A DNA stretch of 64,000 nt from Lampropedia aestuarii (GCF_004803635.1 NZ_SSWX01000006.1:62001-126000); one strand, 5' to 3'; positions 17,637 through 26,433 are shown, counted from the first letter of the stretch. Notes: generated by a model from the sequence alone, not told the origin. Program-made: numbers and translations.

Positions 17637-19136
17637 TCAGGAGCAGCGCGGCAACATGACGTGAAAGTTTGTGCCGGAGTTGTTGGCCGGACGCGTGAAC
17701 CACAGGCGACCGCCATGTGTATCGACGATAGACTGGCACAGCGATAGCCCGATGCCGAGGCCTGAGTTCTTGGTGGAAAAGAACGAGGTGAAGATCTGAT
17801 CCTGACTAACCTGGGGTAGCCCCGGACCTGTGTCCGCCACGGTGATCTGCACGCCTTTGTCTGTATGGCTGGCAATGCTGATGTGCAGCTTGCGCTGATT
17901 GATGGGTACGCTGGTCATGGCCTCGATGCTGTTAACAGCCAGATTGATGATGACCTGCTGGATGAGCACTTCATCGCACTCGACTTCACAACTCGCATCG
18001 CCGAGCGCGTAGCCAATCGAAACTGAGTGATCGCGCGCGCGCATTTCAATCAGATCACGGATGTCACCGATAAGTGCTCGCAGGTCGATCATTTGCCGCT
18101 GGAAGCTGCGGTTGCAGGTGAATTCACGCACCTTGTGGATGATGCGCCCGGCGCGCTCGGCCTCGTTCTGCGTCAGCTCCAGAACGCGGAGCAACTCTTC
18201 GTTGGTGAAGTTGCCTGAGCGAATGCGCCTGCGGCATCCGGCAACGAAGTTGACGATGGCAAAGAACGGCTGATTCAGCTCGTGCGCCAGCGCCGTGGCC
18301 ATCTCGCCGGTGGTGGAGATGCGGGCGATGCGGCTAAGTTCCAGTGCTCGAGAGCGGGCCTTTTCTTCGGCCGCGATGCGTTCAGTAATGTCGCGGAAGT
18401 TGATGAGAATGCCTTTGATCGCAGGATCTTCCTGCAAGTTGCTGCACACGGCCTCGTGGATCCTCCATTCGCCACTGCGGTGACGCACCCGGTAGCTCAG
18501 CTGCACACTGTATTTGGCCTTGAGGCCGTTAAGTTCATTGAACGCGTTCCGCACATCTTCCACATCTTCCGGTTCGATGAAGGCGTATACCGAGCGGCCG
18601 ATGAGCGAGCGAGCGGTGGCGCCGAGCAGCGAGTTGATGGAGGGGCCCACGAACTGTATTGCGCCGTCGATGGAGACGATGGCGATACCGTCTGACGAAC
18701 GCTCAATAAGCTTGCGGTAGTAGCGCTCCCGCTCCTTGAGTATGGCGTGCGCCTCCTTGCGCTCGGAGATGTCGCGAGCCATGGCGATCACGCGCCCGAT
18801 ACCGTTGATGGTAATGCGTTTGAGGCTCACCTCCACGGGCGTTTCCTTGCCCTGCGAGTTGCAGATGACCCATTCGAAGATCACCGTCTCGCCGCTGTCG
18901 CGGGCGCTCCTGACGCGCTGCAGGCCGATCTCTGTATTGAACGGGGGATGGTTGCGCGTGAGCTCGCCGATGGACATGCCGCGCAGTTCTTCGATCGAGT
19001 GGCCATACAGCTCGCACGCCTTGCGGTTGGCGTCCAGGATCTCACCGGTGTCCATGTCATGGATCACCATGATGTCGGTGGCGAATTCAAAGACGTCCTG
19101 GTAACTGGTGCTGTTCAGCGGGCTGATGGCGTTCAT
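17637..19136 (-). CDS. PAS domain sensor histidine kinase (FixL-like, soluble)
   Basis: This 499-residue kinase has no membrane segments. Two PAS domains occupy residues ~10-130 and ~140-265 (FATDIMVIHDMDTGEILDAN; LIERSSDGIAIVSIDGAIQF), each followed by a PAC-like DISER or DITER boundary. The dimerisation box has the phospho-acceptor His in ATALAHELNQPFFAI near residue 290. The ATPase domain shows the N-box INLAVNSIEAM, the G1 box VADTGPGLP and the G2 box GLGIGLSLCQSIVDTHGG. It sits between the two oxygenase operons and has no adjacent regulator; the FixJ-type response regulator at 25789-26433 closes the island and is the natural partner. It probably senses the substrate or redox state, by analogy with other PAS kinases of aromatic degradation clusters. 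Confidence 0.9.
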   Translation of the reverse strand: MNAISPLNSTSYQDVFEFATDIMVIHDMDTGEILDANRKACELYGHSIEELRGMSIGELTRNHPPFNTEIGLQRVRSARDSGETVIFEWVICNSQGKETPVEVSLKRITINGIGRVIAMARDISERKEAHAILKERERYYRKLIERSSDGIAIVSIDGAIQFVGPSINSLLGATARSLIGRSVYAFIEPEDVEDVRNAFNELNGLKAKYSVQLSYRVRHRSGEWRIHEAVCSNLQEDPAIKGILINFRDITERIAAEEKARSRALELSRIARISTTGEMATALAHELNQPFFAIVNFVAGCRRRIRSGNFTNEELLRVLELTQNEAERAGRIIHKVREFTCNRSFQRQMIDLRALIGDIRDLIEMRARDHSVSIGYALGDASCEVECDEVLIQQVIINLAVNSIEAMTSVPINQRKLHISIASHTDKGVQITVADTGPGLPQVSQDQIFTSFFSTKNSGLGIGLSLCQSIVDTHGGRLWFTRPANNSGTNFHVMLPRCS

Positions 19137-19208
19137 GGTGCGCGCTTTCGAGTTCGGAGGGCATTGGTCAGCTTAGCACTGGGCGTGCCGCAGAGGCACT
19201 GAGGATAT

Positions 19209-19299
19209 GCCCGTTAAGTGTTAGCACTTAACACGTTAGTGATCCGACCGGATAACGGGCACAGCCGCATTTTCTTACATTATGAGAACTGCACTAACG
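19209..19299. promoter_or_regulatory. Nested inverted repeats in the kinase/amidase divergent promoter
   Basis: GTTAAGTG-TTAG-CACTTAAC at 19213-19232 is a perfect 8-bp inverted repeat. GCCCGTTA (19209) pairs with TAACGGGC (19253), and CGTTAGTG (19234) with CACTAACG (19292). These related half-sites sit between the divergent kinase and amidase starts and are good candidates for binding by the FixJ-type regulator. Confidence 0.5.
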
Positions 19300-19355
19300 G
19301 ATGTTTAACTGCAAGCCGAATTCCCACGTTTCGCACGCACTACAAGGAGACTTTG

Positions 19356-20684
19356 ATGAACCCAACCACAGCCATGGCACCCGAGGACGTCGTCCGAGTG
19401 ACCTCATTTACGCGGGGTGTCATTGGCCCCAGCCTGACCTTGCTGGGGCCTGTCAAGGATGGGGGGCGTATCGTGACCGGAACGCCGCCCGGATGCTGGG
19501 GCCCGATGATCACGCCGATCTTCCAGGGCGGCCATGAGGTCTCGCAACCTGTGGCTGTGGAAAATGCTGAAGTGGGCGATGCGGTAGCGCTGAAGATCGA
19601 GCGCTGCGCGGTCACGTCGCTTGCCACTTCGTCGGGTGTGATGGAATTCGTGGAAGGCCGTTACCTGGGCGACCCATTCGTTGCCAAGCGCTGCACCACG
19701 TGCGGCACTGAGAGCCCGCCAAGCCACGTGGAAGGCACAGGTGACGACGCCATTCGCTGCAACGTCTGCGGCGCGGAAGTGAATGCGTTCCGCTTTAGCC
19801 ACGGCTACGTGATCGTGCTGGACAGCGAGAACCGCGTATCGCTCACCGTGGACAAGGATGCGGCGCAGCGCATCGCAGGCATGCCCGACCAACTGGCGCG
19901 GCTGCCTGAACTTTCCGAGCAGCACTCCATTCTCTCGCTCGCACGTTCGGATTTGAGCGGTCTGGCCGCGCACATGCAGCCTTTCCTTGGCAATATCGGC
20001 ACCATTCCTTCGGTGGACATGCCCGACTCGCATAACGCCGGTGACTTTGGCTCGTTCCTGGTTGATGCGCCGCACGCCTTTGGCATGAGCCGCGAAACGC
20101 TTGAGGCCAATAAGACTGATGGCCACATGGACACCAACAGCGTGCGCGAAGGAGCCATTCTGATTTGTCCCGTGAAGGTGCCCGGCGCTGGTGTGTACAT
20201 GGGTGATATGCACGCTCAGCAGGGCAATGGTGAGATCGCGGGTCACGCGACCGACGTGGCGGGCGAGGTAGAGCTGAATGTGCAGGTAATCAAGGGCCTG
20301 AAGATCGACGGCCCCATCCTGCTGCAACGCCCGGATGACCTGCCACCAATGGCTCGCCCGATGACCGCAGCACAGCGCGCACATGTGAAGGCACTGGGTG
20401 CGCGCTACGGTCAGCATCAGATCGAAGAGAACGCGCCGATCACGTTCATTGGATCGGCAGCCAACCTCAACGACGCCACCAAGAACGGCCTGCAGCGAGC
20501 TGCGGATGTTACGGGGCTGCCATACGACGAGATCCTGAATCGGGCAACGATTGCGGGCTCCATCGAAATCAGCCGTCTGCCTGGTGTAGTACGTGTCACG
20601 TTCTTGTGTCCCATGCCCATTCTGGAGCGTCTTGGCATTGCGCAATTGGCTCGCGCGCAATATGGACTCGATCACCAGGCCTGA
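19356..20684 (+). CDS. Acetamidase/formamidase family hydrolase with zinc-ribbon-like insertion
   Basis: This is a 442-residue cytosolic amide hydrolase of the FmdA/AmdA family. Family features are GPMITPIFQGGHEVSQPVAV near residues 47-65, the glycine-rich NAGDFGSFLVDAPHAFGMS and the metal/active-site region GAGVYMGDMHAQQGNGEIAGH near residues 280-305. An insertion at about residues 108-135 carries CTTCG and CNVCG, a four-cysteine pattern suggesting a structural zinc site, which I do not recall from typical acetamidases. The start at 19356 has AAGGAG 9 bases upstream. It is the first gene of the plus-strand operon with the oxygenase. It likely cleaves an amide substrate or a formyl/amide ring-opening product, releasing ammonia or formate. 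Confidence 0.85.
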   Translation: MNPTTAMAPEDVVRVTSFTRGVIGPSLTLLGPVKDGGRIVTGTPPGCWGPMITPIFQGGHEVSQPVAVENAEVGDAVALKIERCAVTSLATSSGVMEFVEGRYLGDPFVAKRCTTCGTESPPSHVEGTGDDAIRCNVCGAEVNAFRFSHGYVIVLDSENRVSLTVDKDAAQRIAGMPDQLARLPELSEQHSILSLARSDLSGLAAHMQPFLGNIGTIPSVDMPDSHNAGDFGSFLVDAPHAFGMSRETLEANKTDGHMDTNSVREGAILICPVKVPGAGVYMGDMHAQQGNGEIAGHATDVAGEVELNVQVIKGLKIDGPILLQRPDDLPPMARPMTAAQRAHVKALGARYGQHQIEENAPITFIGSAANLNDATKNGLQRAADVTGLPYDEILNRATIAGSIEISRLPGVVRVTFLCPMPILERLGIAQLARAQYGLDHQA

Positions 20685-20757
20685 GCCTGAAGAAGCATTA
20701 CCAACCACCCCCCCCCTGGCCATTTGAGCCATTCCCATTTCTTGAAGAGGTATCGTC

Positions 20758-21960
20758 ATGGAGACTAACAATTCAACCCTACGGTGGGCCAACAAGTTCC
20801 CTGATCTGGGCACCGACCCCATTCCGGTGGAGCCCTGCATCGCACCGGAATTCTATGACCGCGAAAAGGAGCGCGTGTTCGCACGGACTTGGCTGAAGGT
20901 CGGCCGTGTGGAAGAGATTTCCAACGTGGGCGACTACAAGGTCAAGAAGATTCACTTCGCCAAGACCTCGGTGATCCTCATCCACGGCAAGGACGGCGTG
21001 ATACGCGGTTTTCACAATACCTGCTCGCACCGCGGAAACAAGGTGATCGTGGAGCACGGTGAAGAAACCTTTGGCCGTAACAAGGCCGCTGTTGTCACGT
21101 GCCGCTTTCACGGCTGGGTATATGACGCCAAAGGCGCGCTGGTACAGGTGCCCGAAGAAGAGCGCTTCCCACCGTGCTTCGAGAAGTCGCAGGGCAGTCT
21201 GACGCCTGTAAACACTGATGTCTGGGAAGGCTTCATCTTCATCAACCTGGCGGAAAAGCCAGATCGCTCGCTCAAGGAATATCTGGGCGGCATGGGTACG
21301 CACCTGGCTGGCTATCCGTTCGCCGAAATGAGCCAAGTGTTCAGTTACAACACCATGCTCGACTGTAACTGGAAGATCGCGCTGGACGCGTTCTCGGAGG
21401 CCTACCACGTCTCCACCATCCATGCGGGCTCGTTCCCCAACGTGTTCTCCAGCGGCTTGTCCGATGTGGAACTGTTCGGCGAACACCGCACGACCGGCAT
21501 CTGCCTGTCACTGAACGCCAAGCCCACGCCAGTAGCAGGCATTGCCAATAGCATCACCGGCGCATCGCTGGTGTCGCAACGAGGCTCGTCGATGTTGCCC
21601 CCGGGTGTGAATCCAGGCCGCCAGAACGACTTCTCGTTCGAACTGAGCGTAGTGTTTCCCAGCATCCTGATCCACATCTCCGAAGGCATTTGGTTCACGC
21701 ACCAGTTCTGGCCTGTTGCGCACAACAAGACGATGTGGGAGGGCAAGTACTACGTGAAACCCGCCAAGACCAACAGCGAGCGCTGGGCCACCGAGTTCGC
21801 TCAGGTGCTGCAGCGCAATGCGTGGTTGGAAGACACTGCGACGATGGAAGATACCCACGCGGCGCTCGAATCCGGTGCCAAGCAGCACATGTTCCTGCAG
21901 GATGAGGAAATCTTGCTGCGTCATGGCTACAAGGTGCTCAAACAGTACATCGAACAATGA
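20758..21960 (+). CDS. Rieske non-heme iron aromatic ring-hydroxylating oxygenase, alpha subunit
   Basis: This is the 400-residue catalytic subunit. The Rieske cluster ligands lie in NTCSHRGNKV and VVTCRFHGWVYDAKG (residues ~88-130). The mononuclear iron site is seen in DAFSEAYHVSTIHAG (residues ~210-224), with the bridging Asp and two His, and a C-terminal Asp/Glu ligand is expected in LEDTATMEDTHAALESG. The start at 20758 follows GAAGAGG. It is co-directional with the amidase and overlaps the region of the next small gene. Almost every Lys codon is AAG, unlike the flanking chromosome. The substrate cannot be read; the amidase and NCS1 permease point to a nitrogenous aromatic or heterocycle. 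Confidence 0.93.
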   Translation: METNNSTLRWANKFPDLGTDPIPVEPCIAPEFYDREKERVFARTWLKVGRVEEISNVGDYKVKKIHFAKTSVILIHGKDGVIRGFHNTCSHRGNKVIVEHGEETFGRNKAAVVTCRFHGWVYDAKGALVQVPEEERFPPCFEKSQGSLTPVNTDVWEGFIFINLAEKPDRSLKEYLGGMGTHLAGYPFAEMSQVFSYNTMLDCNWKIALDAFSEAYHVSTIHAGSFPNVFSSGLSDVELFGEHRTTGICLSLNAKPTPVAGIANSITGASLVSQRGSSMLPPGVNPGRQNDFSFELSVVFPSILIHISEGIWFTHQFWPVAHNKTMWEGKYYVKPAKTNSERWATEFAQVLQRNAWLEDTATMEDTHAALESGAKQHMFLQDEEILLRHGYKVLKQYIEQ

Positions 21961-21974
21961 TGGAGACAATGGAA

Positions 21975-22322
21975 ATGACTACACAGAATCTGCTTCCCGA
22001 AGGATTTGCGAGCCTGGAGCCACTGGTTGTCGCGTGGGCACTGCCTACGCAGAACGAGCGCCAGCGGCAACGCATCACCTCCACACGCTCACAGCTCAAG
22101 AGCTTCTACGACAGCATGCTGCCGCAACTGCCTGCTATTCTCAAGAAAGTGGACGAGTTCCCACTCGGTCAACTGCCGGAGAAGGAGGCCCGCCTGATGG
22201 CACTGGCACTGTCGCTCGCGGAGGTTGCACCACACATCGAACTGTATGGTGGTGACCCCAAGGTGCCATATGCGTTCGATGAGGCCCGCTTCGTGGCCGA
22301 GCACGGTGAGCTCGCTTACTGA
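21975..22322 (+). CDS. Small conserved-looking protein next to the oxygenase, unknown function
   Basis: This is a 115-residue soluble, mostly helical protein. Visible features are a Trp-containing N-terminal segment (LEPLVVAWALPTQNERQRQR), a central LKSFYDSMLPQLPAILKKVD and an acidic C-terminal part with LALSLAEVAPHIELYGGDPK. It begins a few bases after the alpha-subunit stop. The ATG at 21975 has GGAG at a 9-base spacing; an earlier in-frame ATG at 21957 overlaps the alpha-subunit stop. Placement and tight spacing suggest an accessory or assembly role for the oxygenase. I recall similar unnamed small proteins beside such oxygenases but cannot name a family. Confidence 0.75.
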   Translation: MTTQNLLPEGFASLEPLVVAWALPTQNERQRQRITSTRSQLKSFYDSMLPQLPAILKKVDEFPLGQLPEKEARLMALALSLAEVAPHIELYGGDPKVPYAFDEARFVAEHGELAY

Positions 22323-22388
22323 TCGCAGTCCTTGCGCGATCCGCTGCGCCATTGCGGAGCGGTGGATCACTCATCCGGAGACTTATTG

Positions 22389-22874
22389 ATGGTCACCAGA
22401 ACACTCAGTCAGCGCATCGCCCGCCTGGAGGCGATCACTGATATTCAGCAACTCGTGGGGCGTTATGCCCACGGCGCAGATCGCCACAACAATGCTGCCT
22501 TGATGGGGCCGTTGTTCAGCCACAAGGCTGAGTGGTCGGCCAGGGGCTTTGGTCGACATCAGGGTAGGGACGAAATCGCTGCAGAACTCGCACGCATCGG
22601 TCAGGAAGAGATCGTGTGGAGTATGCATTACATGACGGTCCCGATCATCGAGGTGGATGACGATCTGCGTAAGGCACGATGTCGCTGGCATCTGTGGGAA
22701 CTCGCACAAATCAAGGATCCTTCCGACGGGAAAGCGCCCGCTGTTGCGCACTGGATCGGTGGCGAGTACGACAGCCAGGTCATCGTCGAAAAGGGGCGTT
22801 GGTGCTTCGAACGCGTTGAGCTCAACCTGCGACTGGTCCATCGCCACGATGCCGCGTGGTTGCCGCTTGGCTAA
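22389..22874 (+). CDS. NTF2-like / SnoaL-like protein (possible oxygenase beta-type subunit)
   Basis: This 161-residue protein is of the nuclear transport factor 2-like superfamily. An N-terminal helix (RIARLEAITDIQQLVGRYAHGADRH would be split: RIARLEAITDIQQLVGRY then AHGADRHN) leads into the cone-shaped fold, with SMHYMTVPIIEVDDD, a strand-rich middle and a C-terminal WCFERVELNLRLVHRHDA. Ring-hydroxylating oxygenase beta subunits share this fold, but this sequence looks more like the SnoaL group of hydrolases and isomerases. The ATG at 22389 has GGAG upstream. It is in the operon directly after the small unknown gene. It could be a structural beta partner or a separate enzyme acting on the oxygenase product. 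Confidence 0.8.
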   Translation: MVTRTLSQRIARLEAITDIQQLVGRYAHGADRHNNAALMGPLFSHKAEWSARGFGRHQGRDEIAAELARIGQEEIVWSMHYMTVPIIEVDDDLRKARCRWHLWELAQIKDPSDGKAPAVAHWIGGEYDSQVIVEKGRWCFERVELNLRLVHRHDAAWLPLG

Positions 22875-23033
22875 AGCAGCACACAAAGAGCAGACATAGA
22901 CGCGCAGATCCGACCTGCGCATACCGCGAAATGACACTTGCCCGATATGCGCCGAAGGATGCGCAGGACATGCTGCACCCAAAAAACGATCTCACAAACG
23001 ATCTGTACGAATTACAACCAAGGAGACAGAGAG

Positions 23034-24107
23034 ATGAAAAACGCCAAATGGATTTTAATGATAGCCATTGGGGTGCCGTTAGCGGCGGCTGCGCAGAGCA
23101 ACGTCACCATTTATGGCACGCTGGACGCGGGCATTACCTCCATCAGCAATCAGAATGGCTCGCGCAACACCATTTTTGCGACAGGCATGCAGATCCCGAA
23201 TCTGCTCGGTTTCAAAGGCAGTGAGGATCTGGGCAGAGGCATAAAGGCCATCTTCAAGCTCGAGAGTCAGTTCGGTCTCGAGGAGGGCCAAATGATCGGC
23301 GGCACCGGCTTCACGCGCCAGACTTACGTGGGTTTGGCCAGTTCCGTGGGCACGCTCACCATGGGGTACCAGTATGAATTCATGTTCGAGTCACTGTCCG
23401 CCGCACGCCTTGCCGGATCGCTGCCTTACGTGAGTCTCTACAACCTGCAGCAGGGCCCATTCCAAGTACTCGGAACTCCTTATGGTGGGCTGGACTTCAA
23501 CCGCGTTGCGGGCGCATTCCGCGTGCGCAACTCGGTCAAGTTCGTCACGAACGACTTCAACGGTTTCAACGCGGGCGTGCTGTACGGAATGGGCGAGAAG
23601 GTCGGATCGCTCGACACCAAGAGCACGGTCAGCGCAGCGATCAACTATGCACGCGGACCGTGGGGCGCAAACGCCGCATACACATATGCCAAGGATGCGT
23701 CCATCAATGATGGCAAGGACGGGATTCGCAACTGGGGTGTCGGTGGTCGCTACACGGCGCCTACGTGGCAGGTGGATGCGATCTACACCAACACTCGGAA
23801 CACCTTCACCAACGCGCGCGTCGGTGTCTATCAGGTGGGGGCTGACTGGAAGATCACCCCCGCGACTATTCTGCGCGGCGACTATCAGCTCATGAAGGGC
23901 AATGCGCAGGTGGCGGACAACAAAGCACATCAGTTCGGTGTGACGCTGGATTACTGGTTCTCCAAGCGTACCGACATCTACACCAACGTGGTGTACCAGC
24001 GCACCAGCGGCAACGGCCAGACCCATGCCTGGATTGCCGGTCTGCCAGGTGCTTCCGACGGACGCAGCCAAACCGCATTGCGCATCGGTATGCGCCACTT
24101 CTTCTGA
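23034..24107 (+). CDS. Outer-membrane porin, Gram-negative general porin type
   Basis: This is a 357-residue outer-membrane beta-barrel. A signal peptide ends at AAAAQS (residue ~20), and the mature protein begins NVTIYGTLDAGITS, the typical Burkholderiales porin N-terminus. The domain pattern FKGSEDLGRGIKAIFKLESQ (first extracellular loop region) and GFTRQTYVGLASSVGTLTMG follows. The protein ends GRSQTALRIGMRHFF, with the C-terminal Phe required for barrel assembly. An AGGAGACAGAG precedes the ATG. As part of the operon it probably admits the pathway substrate through the outer membrane. Confidence 0.93.
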   Translation: MKNAKWILMIAIGVPLAAAAQSNVTIYGTLDAGITSISNQNGSRNTIFATGMQIPNLLGFKGSEDLGRGIKAIFKLESQFGLEEGQMIGGTGFTRQTYVGLASSVGTLTMGYQYEFMFESLSAARLAGSLPYVSLYNLQQGPFQVLGTPYGGLDFNRVAGAFRVRNSVKFVTNDFNGFNAGVLYGMGEKVGSLDTKSTVSAAINYARGPWGANAAYTYAKDASINDGKDGIRNWGVGGRYTAPTWQVDAIYTNTRNTFTNARVGVYQVGADWKITPATILRGDYQLMKGNAQVADNKAHQFGVTLDYWFSKRTDIYTNVVYQRTSGNGQTHAWIAGLPGASDGRSQTALRIGMRHFF

Positions 24108-24125
24108 TGGAAAAGGGGATTCATC

Positions 24126-25541
24126 ATGCACAATGAAACGCAACTCAACTCCCGCACCGACGACCACGCGCTGGAAGCTGTGCCCGATAGCGAACGCCAG
24201 AACTGGCTCCAATTGTCTTGGAGCACAGCGGGCATCGTCACCACGCTGATCCAGTTGTTCGTCGGCGCGCTCGTGACATTCGTCGCGGGCATCAAGATCG
24301 GCATGTTAGCTGGCGTTTTCGTCGCCATAGTCGGCGCGCTGCTGGGCTGGGGAGCAGGACACATCGCGTACAAGACGGGGTTGGCCAGTACGGTGTTGTC
24401 GCGCGAACATGGCTTTGGCTACCGCGGATCGGCGTTGATGGCGCTGGTGTTCGGCTTCATGATCACTGGCTTCATCGCCTTGGAAAATGCGCTGCTATAC
24501 AAGGGCTTTCTGTTCTATCTGAATCAGCCCGATACGGTGTCCATGCGCTTGCTGATCTATGGCATCTTGACGTTGGCATGGATTCTGCTCACGGCCTTCG
24601 GCTTCAAGCTGGTGGCGCGCGTATCGTCGATCACGCTGGTGGCCTTTCTCGCTGTGCTGGTGTACATGATGGTGGAAGTCATCACCTCTTCGGGGCAGAG
24701 TTGGGCATCCGTCACGCAGTTCGGCGCTCAGATGCCTGAAGAGATGCTGCGTGCAATGGGGGCGGATACTGACTTAGGCAAGTTCAGCTTTTGTGTGAAC
24801 GTGATGATCGGTTCGGCGGGGGCGCTTGCATTGATCGATGCTGACCTGGGGCGCTATGCCAAGTCATCGCGCGACATCGCCATTGCTGCCGTCATCGGCA
24901 ACGTGTTTATGGACATTGTGATGGTGGCGATTGGCGGCATCGTGATGTATGCGGGCATGGACCAGATCATCCAACACCATGTCAATATTGGGGGGCTGAC
25001 CGAAGCCGCAGCACGTGCACTGGCTCTGCAAAGCCCTGATAGCGTGGCCGTGGCCTTCATCATCTTCGGTGGTGCGCTGGGTACCTTGCTGATGGTGTTT
25101 GCACAGTCGAAGGCGCAAGTGCTCAATACCTACAGCGCATCGTTGTCGCTCACCAATCTCGCCGACGTGCTGTTTAATTGGCGTCCCGGTCGTTTCACGT
25201 TCGTGATTCTCACCAATGTGTTTGCGTGCCTGATGCTGGTCGGGTCGATTCTGGATTGGTTCAACTCCTTCATCACTGTGTTGGGTGTGCTGACCACATG
25301 TTTCGCGGGAATCATCATTGCTGACTACCTGTTCGTCAAACCACGTCTAGGATATTCGGCGCCAGTGGGTGAAGATATCAACTGGGCAGGTGTGATCACT
25401 GTGGTGCTCGGGTTTGTGCTGGCGCACTATGTGTTGCAATCGTATGTGCCGATTGAGTTCTTTACTTCGCTTGTAACATCCTTTGTGCTCTATCCATTGC
25501 TCAGAATTTCCATGTTGCGCAAGATGAAAACCGCAGTCTGA
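24126..25541 (+). CDS. NCS1-type cytosine/purine permease-like transporter
   Basis: This 471-residue inner-membrane protein has about twelve helices, related to CodB and other nucleobase:cation symporters. Family-like parts are LSWSTAGIVTTLIQLFVGAL in helix 1, AGHIAYKTGLASTVLSREHG in the loop after helix 2, and FGYRGSALMALVFGFMITG. It begins 18 bp after the porin stop behind AAAAGGGGATTC and is followed by a terminator, so it is the last gene of the operon. NCS1 carriers take up nucleobases, hydantoins and related heterocycles. This is the best clue that the island degrades an N-heterocyclic or amide compound. Confidence 0.87.
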   Translation: MHNETQLNSRTDDHALEAVPDSERQNWLQLSWSTAGIVTTLIQLFVGALVTFVAGIKIGMLAGVFVAIVGALLGWGAGHIAYKTGLASTVLSREHGFGYRGSALMALVFGFMITGFIALENALLYKGFLFYLNQPDTVSMRLLIYGILTLAWILLTAFGFKLVARVSSITLVAFLAVLVYMMVEVITSSGQSWASVTQFGAQMPEEMLRAMGADTDLGKFSFCVNVMIGSAGALALIDADLGRYAKSSRDIAIAAVIGNVFMDIVMVAIGGIVMYAGMDQIIQHHVNIGGLTEAAARALALQSPDSVAVAFIIFGGALGTLLMVFAQSKAQVLNTYSASLSLTNLADVLFNWRPGRFTFVILTNVFACLMLVGSILDWFNSFITVLGVLTTCFAGIIIADYLFVKPRLGYSAPVGEDINWAGVITVVLGFVLAHYVLQSYVPIEFFTSLVTSFVLYPLLRISMLRKMKTAV

Positions 25542-25656
25542 TTGCCTGATTGGCATGCGGGCCTCCACCTGAATCGACCAGGATTTCCGAGACAGTATTG
25601 AGCCTCATGGAGGGGTTTGCACCCTCAGGTGTGCGCCTATGCTGGGCACACAATTG

Positions 25657-25698
25657 AAAAACCCGGCCGCGTTTAAGGATCGGGTTTTTGTTTTTTTT
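25657..25698. terminator. Terminator between permease and response regulator
   Basis: AAAAACCCG pairs with CGGGTTTTT across a 15-base loop, followed by a long T-run on the plus strand and a matching A-run on the left. It can end the plus-strand operon and perhaps also the convergent regulator gene. Confidence 0.8.
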
Positions 25699-25788
25699 CT
25701 GTGATGGTGATGCCAGCACTATGCCTATTGCCTGGGTTGTCGCTTTGGCCCCTGATTTCTTCAGTCCGCGCATCCACGACCAATGTTT

Positions 25789-26433
25789 TCAAGACTGCGC
25801 CGAGCTGCGCATACCTAGCCTTATCAACTCCGCCAAAGACGTGGCACCCAGCTTTTCGCGGATATGTGCACGGTGCACTTCCACGGTTTTGTAACTGATG
25901 TTCAGCCGAATAGCGATGACCTTGGAGGCGAGGCCTTCTACCAGCAGATCGAACACTTCGCGTTCGCGCGCTGAAAGCTGGCTGAGCAAGTCCGTGGTTT
26001 GGTCGTTGGCTCTGGCCTTGTAATACTCGTTCAGCCCCACTTTGATGGCACCTGCCACTTTGTCGAGCAGGTTCTGATCATTGAAGGGCTTCTCGATAAA
26101 GTCATACGCTCCGTCCTTCATGGCGCGCACGGTCATCGGAATGTCGCCGTGTGCGGTCAGGAAGATGATGGGCAAAGTGAAGCCCGATGTGCGCATGGTC
26201 TGCTGCAGCTCGAAACCGCCCATGTAGGGCATGCGCAGGTCCAGTAACATGCATCCTGGCTTCGTTGGATTGGCAGCGGCGAGGAACTCGCGACCGTTGG
26301 CGAATACCTCCACCTTATGACATACCGACTCCAGCAGCCAGCGCAGGGATTCGCGCACAGATTCATCGTCATCGACGACATAGACCCTAGGCTCGTGTTC
26401 GCGGTCGTTGCCAGTGTGGCAAGTTGGGTTCAT
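25789..26433 (-). CDS. FixJ/TodT-type response regulator
   Basis: This is a 214-residue two-component regulator. The receiver domain occupies residues ~15-130 (RVYVVDDDESVRESL with the acidic pair, phospho-acceptor Asp in CMLLDLRMPYMGGFEL, LTAHGD and the Lys in DFIEKPF). A LuxR-type helix-turn-helix follows at ~150-210 (LSAREREVFDLLVEGLASKV, ISYKTVEVHRAHIREKLG). The ATG at 26433 has AGGA 7 bases upstream; an in-frame ATG 39 bp earlier lacks one. It is the likely partner of the PAS kinase at 17637-19136 and would activate the oxygenase operons, as TodT and StyR do. Confidence 0.92.
   Translation of the reverse strand: MNPTCHTGNDREHEPRVYVVDDDESVRESLRWLLESVCHKVEVFANGREFLAAANPTKPGCMLLDLRMPYMGGFELQQTMRTSGFTLPIIFLTAHGDIPMTVRAMKDGAYDFIEKPFNDQNLLDKVAGAIKVGLNEYYKARANDQTTDLLSQLSAREREVFDLLVEGLASKVIAIRLNISYKTVEVHRAHIREKLGATSLAELIRLGMRSSAQS

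Noticed and set aside
20708-20716. Run of nine C between amidase and oxygenase genes
   Set aside because: It lies in a non-coding gap, away from the ribosome binding site, so no phase-variation mechanism is supported.
19404-20840. 1.4-kb minus-strand open frame opposite the amidase gene
   Set aside because: It is the complement of a clear amidase family gene in GC-rich DNA and has no recognisable motif of its own.
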